Source of the DNA: Phenylobacterium sp.
GTDB taxonomy: Bacteria > Pseudomonadota > Alphaproteobacteria > Caulobacterales > Caulobacteraceae
DNA: 46,378 nt
Assembly (NCBI RefSeq): GCF_030651755.1
Contig: NZ_JAUSBZ010000097.1
Location: 1-46,378 of the forward strand
Direction of reading: 5' to 3'
The position numbers were made by a program, and so were the translations under genes. The notes beneath the pieces were generated by a model, which searched no databases, was not told where the DNA came from, and saw only the letters and a program-made list of their open reading frames with translations. Below are positions 41,937 to 46,378 of the stretch, one piece after another (the stretch's first letter is position 1; every line of letters begins with the position of its first letter).

Positions 41937-42764
41937 ATGGTAGATGGCGCCCCGCGTCGCCCACCCCCATCGATCGAACCTCCGCTGTCGGCCGACGCGG
42001 CCTCCCGGCGTCAGGCGCGGCGGGCGGCCCACCGGCGGCTTGAGGCCCGTGCCGAGGAACACCGGCGGTCCTTCCTGCGTATGGTCAGCCACGAACTTCG
42101 CACCCCACTGAACTCGATCCTGGGCTTTTCTGAACTGATCAGCGCGGAGATCTACGGCCCCCTGGGCGCGCCGGAATACAAGGAGTACGCCAATCTGATC
42201 CGCGACAGCGGCCAGAAGCTGTTGTCCCTGGCCAATCAGGTCCTGGAGATCGCCCGGCTGGAAAGCGGGACAGCTGACCTCATCACCCGGCGAGAGCCTC
42301 TGGATCACATTCTGGATGACGTGCTGGATGGGCTCGCCGAAGAGATCAGGGCGCGGCCCGCCAAGGTCGTCGTCGAGGACCAGGGCGCCCTGCCTGACGT
42401 GATGGCCGATCCCAAGGGCGTCCGCACGGCCCTTGCCGCCCTGTTGTCCAACGCCATCATCCACGGGGGCGACGGGGGAGAGGTGCGCATCAAGGCCTGG
42501 CGAGAGAACAGCGAGGTGCTGATCGACATTCTCGACCAGGGTCCAGGCGTCGATCCCCGGGACATTCCCCGACTGCTGCGCCCCTTTGAGCAGGGCGAAA
42601 ACGCCCTCATCCGGCGCGGCGAAGGCGCAGGCCTTGGCCTCCCCCTGGCCTTCATGCTGTGTCGCGGCATGGGCGGAGGCCTGGTCCTCACCCCTCGTCC
42701 CGAAGGCGGTCTCTGTGCGGCGATACGGCTGCCCGCCCCCGCCCAGGTGGGCGCACCCTGCTGA
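41937..42764 (+). CDS. Soluble PleC/DivJ-like histidine kinase
   Basis: The 275-residue protein has no membrane helix or sensor domain beyond a short basic N-terminal helix (residues 20-45). HisKA is RRSFLRMVSHELRTPLNSILGFSELISAEIYGPLG with His52, like the DivJ/PleC branch and the DivJ-like gene next door. The ATPase part has ALLSNAIIHGG, DQGPGVDPRDIPRLLRPFEQ and GAGLGLPLAFMLCRGMGGG. It is likely a cytoplasmic kinase or phosphatase acting on DivK-like receivers. It is divergently transcribed from the DivJ-like gene with 254 bases between. It is followed by sufE 55 bases on. Confidence 0.88.
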   Translation: MVDGAPRRPPPSIEPPLSADAASRRQARRAAHRRLEARAEEHRRSFLRMVSHELRTPLNSILGFSELISAEIYGPLGAPEYKEYANLIRDSGQKLLSLANQVLEIARLESGTADLITRREPLDHILDDVLDGLAEEIRARPAKVVVEDQGALPDVMADPKGVRTALAALLSNAIIHGGDGGEVRIKAWRENSEVLIDILDQGPGVDPRDIPRLLRPFEQGENALIRRGEGAGLGLPLAFMLCRGMGGGLVLTPRPEGGLCAAIRLPAPAQVGAPC

Positions 42765-42819
42765 GCGCCGAGCGGTCGCCGTTGCGCCGCCGCCCCGGGG
42801 GGCTTAAGTCCGGTCCCTG

Positions 42820-43251
42820 ATGGACGGCATCGAAGCAACGCTCAATGAACTGGCCGACGAGTTCGACCTCCTGGGGGACTGGGAGGAGCGCTACCGCTAT
42901 GTCATCGAACTGGGAGCCGACCTAGCGCCCCTGAGCGAGGCTGAGCGCTCGGACGCCAATAAGGTCCGCGGTTGCGCCAGTCAGGTCTGGCTGGTCACCG
43001 AGCCGCAGGCGGATGGTCGCGTTGAGTTTCGAGGTGATTCCGACGCCCACATCGTGCGCGGCCTGATCGCCATTCTGTTGCGGCTGTTCTCTGGTCGGCG
43101 ACCGGCTGACATCATCGCCTTTGATGTTCGCGCCGCGTTTCAGAGACTGGGCCTGTCGGGCGCCCTGTCAACGCAGCGCTCCAATGGGCTCGCCGCAATG
43201 GCCGACCGGATCGCGCGGGACGCCACGGCCCTGAACGCCGCCAACGCCTGA
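42820..43251 (+). CDS. sufE: Cysteine desulfuration protein SufE
   Basis: SufE takes sulphur from the desulfurase SufS and passes it to the SufBCD scaffold. The 143-residue protein has the SufE fold, with the active cysteine Cys52 in KVRGCASQVWL. LNELADEFDLLGDWEERYRYVIELG at the start and SGRRPADIIAFDVRAAFQRLGL are typical. The other suf genes are not nearby. It converges with the PAS gene across seven bases. Confidence 0.94.
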   Translation: MDGIEATLNELADEFDLLGDWEERYRYVIELGADLAPLSEAERSDANKVRGCASQVWLVTEPQADGRVEFRGDSDAHIVRGLIAILLRLFSGRRPADIIAFDVRAAFQRLGLSGALSTQRSNGLAAMADRIARDATALNAANA

Positions 43252-43258
43252 AACGCCG

Positions 43259-43750
43259 TCAGGCGGCGCGAATCCCCGAAAATCCGGACTCGCTCTGCAG
43301 GCCGACGACCGTGTCGTAGCCCAGGATCATATCCACATCGCGTCCATTGGACGCGAGCGGCAGGCGCAGCCAGAGAATGGACATGTGGCCGGCGCCCCGC
43401 CAGGCCAGGCTGTGGACCCCCACGCCGGGGCGACGTTCAGCGACGACGGCCGACAGTTCGTCGCGCCAGTAGTCGGCCGCCGCGGCATTGTAGACTTCAC
43501 CCAAGGTACGGCCGGTGATCTCCCGGCCATAGATGCCATAGAGTCCGGTCCCCGCCAGCCGGACGCGGAAGTCCAGCGGCTCGCGCCGGACATCAATCAG
43601 GCTGACCGTCGGCAGCAACCGCTTCAGCGCCGCCGGATCAACATCCCTTCGGCAGGGCAGGTGGGCGCCATGACGCAGCCCCGCCCAATAGCCGTAGATT
43701 TCTTCATGAGCACGAGCGGCAGCCGCCGAAGCCCCAATCTGAGCCGCCAT
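43259..43750 (-). CDS. PAS domain protein (PAS_5 type)
   Basis: The 163-residue protein is a single PAS-like fold: HEEIYGYWAGLRHGAHLPCRRDVDPAALKRLLPTVSLIDVRREPLDFRVRLAGTGLYGIYGREITGRTLGEVY. This pattern is that of PAS_5 proteins common in Caulobacterales and Rhodospirillales, whose ligands are unknown. There is no output domain. The ATG at 43750 has AAGGA eight bases upstream; the frame extends to 43792. Its promoter region has four GANTC sites (43756-43813), so it may be controlled by CcrM methylation and GcrA. It is isolated from mucR by a strong terminator. Confidence 0.85.
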   Translation of the reverse strand: MAAQIGASAAAARAHEEIYGYWAGLRHGAHLPCRRDVDPAALKRLLPTVSLIDVRREPLDFRVRLAGTGLYGIYGREITGRTLGEVYNAAAADYWRDELSAVVAERRPGVGVHSLAWRGAGHMSILWLRLPLASNGRDVDMILGYDTVVGLQSESGFSGIRAA

Positions 43751-43755
43751 GTTCA

Positions 43756-43813
43756 GATTCCTTAACAACCCATTGGAATCGCGACGAATCACTTATCGCC
43801 TGTATGGCGAATC
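43756..43813. promoter_or_regulatory. Cluster of four GANTC methylation sites upstream of the PAS gene
   Basis: GATTC at 43756-43760 and GAATC at 43776-43780, 43786-43790 and 43809-43813 lie within 58 bases. At this GC content a site is expected about once per 300-350 bases. CcrM methylates GANTC and GcrA acts at methylated promoters in Caulobacter. Confidence 0.5.
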
Positions 43814-43863
43814 GAGGGCAACCCCTAAATCGCGGCCTGTGACGAAGTAGCGTTCAAATCAGC

Positions 43864-43893
43864 AAAACGCCCGCCTCCGGGGAGGCGGGCGTT
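43864..43893 (-). terminator. Strong intrinsic terminator of mucR
   Basis: A 13-bp perfect stem (AACGCCCGCCTCC pairing with its complement, two-base loop) is followed on the minus strand by TTTT. It lies 35-64 bases after the mucR stop, so it ends mucR transcription and leaves the PAS gene to its own promoter. Confidence 0.9.
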
Positions 43894-43927
43894 CATGATC
43901 ACGTCCGATGACCCAAAGGTCGGGCGA

Positions 43928-44347
43928 TCAGCGCTTCTTGCGGGCGGCCTGACGGCCGCCTTGGCCAAGGCCCATCTGCTTGGCGAGGTCCGAGCGCGCC
44001 TTGGCGTAGTTCGGAGCAACCATCGGATAATCCTTGGGGAGGCCCCACTTCGCCCGGTATTCCTCAGGGCTCATATTGTACTTGGTCCGCAGATGCCGCT
44101 TCAGCGACTTGAACTTGCGACCATCTTCCAGGCAAATCAGGAAATCCGGCGTAATGGAGCGGCGCACGGGAACGGCTGGTTCCTTGGGCGGAGCCTCAAC
44201 GGCTTCGGGCGCGCTGGTGACGCCCGCCAGGGCGCGATGCACCGCCTGGATCAGGTTCGGCAGGTCGGCCGCAGCGACCGAATTATTGCCGACATAGGCC
44301 GAAACGATGTCGGCCGTCATCTCGATGACTTCTGCTTTTTCGTCCAT
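43928..44347 (-). CDS. mucR: MucR/Ros-family transcriptional regulator
   Basis: MucR proteins bind AT-rich DNA and in Caulobacter help control cell-cycle and polar genes together with CtrA and SciP. The 139-residue protein has the family N-terminus ([32 protein letters not shown]) that mediates oligomerisation, a proline-rich linker, and the DNA-binding part [46 protein letters not shown]. Only one Cys (Cys72) and His85 of the zinc-binding set are kept; the other Cys is absent and Lys stands where the second His is found in Ros. The basic C-terminus ([10 protein letters not shown]) may aid DNA binding. A 218-base, AT-rich upstream gap may hold autoregulatory sites. Confidence 0.95.
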   Translation of the reverse strand: MDEKAEVIEMTADIVSAYVGNNSVAAADLPNLIQAVHRALAGVTSAPEAVEAPPKEPAVPVRRSITPDFLICLEDGRKFKSLKRHLRTKYNMSPEEYRAKWGLPKDYPMVAPNYAKARSDLAKQMGLGQGGRQAARKKR

Positions 44348-44565
44348 TTGTTCTACCCAGAACGGCGCAATGCGTACGCCACAACATCTGATTCCAAGAT
44401 CAGTTGTCAGCTACTTATCGCCCACAGTGGCCTCACACAAGGCAATAGGCCTCATATCTGTGTTCGCATGACGAAGAAAAATCGATTGCACATGCCATAG
44501 TTGAGTAGCTGCGACGGCGTGTCACGCCATTCACGCATACCGCGGGGCTGAGCTTGAGCGTCGCC
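44348..44565. promoter_or_regulatory. AT-rich upstream region of mucR
   Basis: This 218-base gap is the most AT-rich stretch of the right-hand region, with AAAAATCGATT around 44476-44486 and one GANTC site near 44390. It must hold the mucR promoter and is a plausible MucR autoregulation site. No -35/-10 pair could be named with confidence. A GGCG-N5-CGCC hairpin lies at 44516-44528 after the DUF2336 gene. Confidence 0.45.
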
Positions 44566-45783
44566 CTAGTTGCCGCCCAACTCTTTTGCAAAGGCCAACA
44601 TCGCCGCGCGCTGAGGCAGAGAGTATTCATCAATGGCGCTGTCGTCACCGTCACGAATGGCGCGCAACAGTTCTGGCGTCATGGCCGAGGACAGGGACCA
44701 GTTCCAGTAGCGCAGCACCGTCTGGGCCCGGTCCACCGCCAGGGTGTCAAAGATGAGCATGGTGCGCTCGAAGGCCGGATTGACCGCCCCCGCCTCGTCA
44801 GTTTCGGGTCGGCGCAGGCCCCGCCAGAGGGCGCGCAGCGCCGCCCGGGGCAGGCCCGTGGCCTTGCACAGGATGGCGAGCGGTTCGCCCCCCGGATCGG
44901 TGAACAGCTTGGCGCCGGTCATCGGCTTCAGCCCCGCCAGATACGAGATCTCCTCGGCCACCTCACGGGTCATGCCATGCTGGGCCGCCGAGACCGCGGC
45001 CTCCAGGCTCGTGAACGGGCTCTTCTCGATCGCCGCGCGGTTGCGTTGACGCCGCTCGATGAACTGAAGCGCCTTGCGCGACATCGGGTCCTGCCAACCC
45101 TCCTGCGCAGCCATTGGAAAAATATCGCCGGCGGCGTCCTGCAGGATCTCCCGCGAAACGGCGAACCGTTGAAGGATGGTGCGGCGGGCCTCCGGATCGG
45201 CCCACCAGAACAGGACATAAGCCTGGGCTGGCCGCAGCTCGGGACGACGGAGAAGGGCCGTGGCCAGTTGCGGCGCGTCCCGGCTCATGGCGACCAGCGC
45301 CTCCAGTGCGGCATAGCCAATCCGGGCGTCCCCATTGGCCAGGACGACCTCCAGAACCCTCATCTCACCAGCCGCCACCAGGGCCTCGACCACCACCTCG
45401 CTCAGTCCCTTGCGGCCGGCGATCATCAGTCGATGTTCCGAGCCCGCGGTGCGCGTGCAGTCGAGCAGTTCGGCGTCTGACAGGCTTTCACAGTCCTCCA
45501 GCAGCGGTCGCGCCACCTGCGGCTCATCACGCAGCAACAGGCGGGCGAGTTGGGCTGGAACCTCGGCGAGCCCGGCGAGGCGTCGGGACACCCGCACGCG
45601 CTCCTCCGGCGAAGCGTCACGCAACATCTCGATGAGCAGGTCAGCGGTCACCGAGCGCTCAAAGGCGTTCACCCGGCTGGACGGCAGACAGACCACGTCC
45701 GCCAGCCGTCGCAGCAAGGCGCCACGGGCCCGGAACTGCGGCGGGCTTGGCGGATCGTCGGGCAAGGGCGCGCTCTGGCTCAT
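44566..45783 (-). CDS. DUF2336 domain-containing protein
   Basis: The 405-residue protein is a soluble helical solenoid of the DUF2336 family, with segments such as FERSVTADLLIEMLRDASPEERVRVSRRLAGLAEVPAQLARLLLRDEPQVARPLLEDCESLSDAELLDC. The C-terminal half holds LAGLKPMTGAKLFTDPGGEPLAILCKATGLPRAALRALWRGL, matching the same region of the copy at 30991-32088 (DLDALSIVCKAAGF). The function is unknown. It starts with ATG 45783, 58 bases after the crotonase gene. Confidence 0.88.
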   Translation of the reverse strand: MSQSAPLPDDPPSPPQFRARGALLRRLADVVCLPSSRVNAFERSVTADLLIEMLRDASPEERVRVSRRLAGLAEVPAQLARLLLRDEPQVARPLLEDCESLSDAELLDCTRTAGSEHRLMIAGRKGLSEVVVEALVAAGEMRVLEVVLANGDARIGYAALEALVAMSRDAPQLATALLRRPELRPAQAYVLFWWADPEARRTILQRFAVSREILQDAAGDIFPMAAQEGWQDPMSRKALQFIERRQRNRAAIEKSPFTSLEAAVSAAQHGMTREVAEEISYLAGLKPMTGAKLFTDPGGEPLAILCKATGLPRAALRALWRGLRRPETDEAGAVNPAFERTMLIFDTLAVDRAQTVLRYWNWSLSSAMTPELLRAIRDGDDSAIDEYSLPQRAAMLAFAKELGGN

Positions 45784-45841
45784 GTCAGGCGCCAGTTGAA
45801 CACGAGGGCGTTAACCCTAGGTTTGCTTCCTGCCTGCGGTT

Positions 45842-46378
45842 TCAGGCGAAGGGCGGCGCGCTCCAACCCGCCCAGATGTCGGGCAGATCCGTTGAAACGG
45901 CGTTGGGAAAGGCGGGCGGGCGCTTCTGGAGAAAGGACTCCACGCCCTCCTTGGAGTCCCCCGACGCGCCCCGGGCCTGGATGGCGCGGCTGTCGGCCCG
46001 GTGGGCGATCATCGGATGTTCGGCGCCGGCCATGCGCCACATGAGCTGGCGAGTCAGGGCCACGGACACCGGGGCGGCGTTGTCGACGATCTCGCGCGCC
46101 AGGGCCCGGGCGGCCGGCAGGAGGTCGTCCGGCGCATGCAGCGACCGCACGAGACCCCGCTCCAAGGCCTCCTGAGCGTTGAAAACCCGGCCGGAATAGC
46201 ACCATTCCAGGGCCGTCTGCATTCCCACCAGGCGGGGCAGGAACCAGGATGAACAGGCCTCCGGGGTTATCCCTCGCCGGGCGAAGACAAAGCCGAAACG
46301 GGCCTCGGTGGAGGCCAGCCGGATATCCATTGGCAGTTGCATGGTGGCCCCGACCCCGACCGCCGGGCCATTCACCGC
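45842..46378 (-). CDS. Enoyl-CoA hydratase/isomerase family protein (partial, N-terminus off window)
   Basis: The frame is open to the right-hand edge, so the N-terminal part is missing. The visible 178 residues start with AVNGPAVGVGATM, the loop that forms the second half of the crotonase oxyanion hole. DIRLASTEARFGFVFARRGITPEACSSWFLPRLVG follows, with the Glu of the hydratase-type site. Then come the GRVFNAQEALERGLV segment and the C-terminal helices with FLQKRPPAFP. It likely acts on a fatty acyl or amino acid-derived CoA ester; the substrate cannot be told. No neighbouring beta-oxidation gene is seen. Confidence 0.9.
   Translation of the reverse strand, partial: AVNGPAVGVGATMQLPMDIRLASTEARFGFVFARRGITPEACSSWFLPRLVGMQTALEWCYSGRVFNAQEALERGLVRSLHAPDDLLPAARALAREIVDNAAPVSVALTRQLMWRMAGAEHPMIAHRADSRAIQARGASGDSKEGVESFLQKRPPAFPNAVSTDLPDIWAGWSAPPFA

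Overview
The window is GC-rich, gene-dense bacterial chromosome. It looks like an alphaproteobacterium of the order Caulobacterales (a Phenylobacterium or Caulobacter relative is my best guess). The evidence is a MucR/Ros regulator, a DivJ-like and a PleC-like histidine kinase side by side, DUF2336 and DUF1491 proteins, a CtrA-type box (TTAA-N7-TTAAC) and a cluster of GANTC sites of the kind CcrM methylates. There is no rRNA, tRNA, insertion sequence, phage gene or CRISPR array. Nearly every base is coding and there is no sign of recent transfer.

Layout. 1-1461: an ECF sigma factor, a one-helix membrane protein (putative anti-sigma) and a CpxP/CnrX-like periplasmic sensor cut by the window edge, preceded by an EF-hand protein. 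1997-12839: a long minus-strand run holding ccmI-ccmE-ccmF-ccmH (cytochrome c maturation, cycHJKL order), a DegP/HtrA protease, an OmpR-type two-component pair and glnE. 12897-16806: an unknown 445-residue protein and a PepSY protein-response regulator-PhoQ-like kinase cassette. 16902-20725: a CbpA-type DnaJ, a YcgN-type cysteine cluster protein and a class A penicillin-binding protein. 20763-22760: an operon of a response regulator, a HisKA_2 kinase and a protein resembling methanogen output domain 1 (MetOD1). 22921-25049: a small conserved protein and a Uup-like ABC-F ATPase. A 530-base non-coding stretch follows (25050-25579).

25580-32088 is on the plus strand: a MASE1 hybrid kinase, a NitT/TauT-type ABC transporter, a proline-rich exported protein and a DUF2336 protein. 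32101-38925 is on the minus strand: a protein with three TonB-C-like repeats, a TPR-like protein behind two CtrA-type boxes, rsuA-like and rsmC-like rRNA modification genes, prfC and two small proteins. 39103-46378: an exported protein, the two divergent cell-cycle-type kinases, sufE, a PAS protein with four GANTC sites at its promoter, mucR with a strong terminator, a second DUF2336 protein and the C-terminal part of a crotonase-fold enzyme.

Theme. The window is rich in signalling: six histidine kinases, three response regulators, one ECF sigma factor and one MucR. Much of it concerns the envelope (DegP, PBP1A, cytochrome c maturation, PhoPQ-like systems) and cell-cycle control. The items most worth a second look are the CtrA boxes at 34691-34733, the GANTC cluster at 43756-43813, the MetOD1-kinase-regulator operon with palindromes upstream, the three-repeat protein with a fixed cysteine pair in each repeat, and the tetraloop hairpins in 25050-25579.
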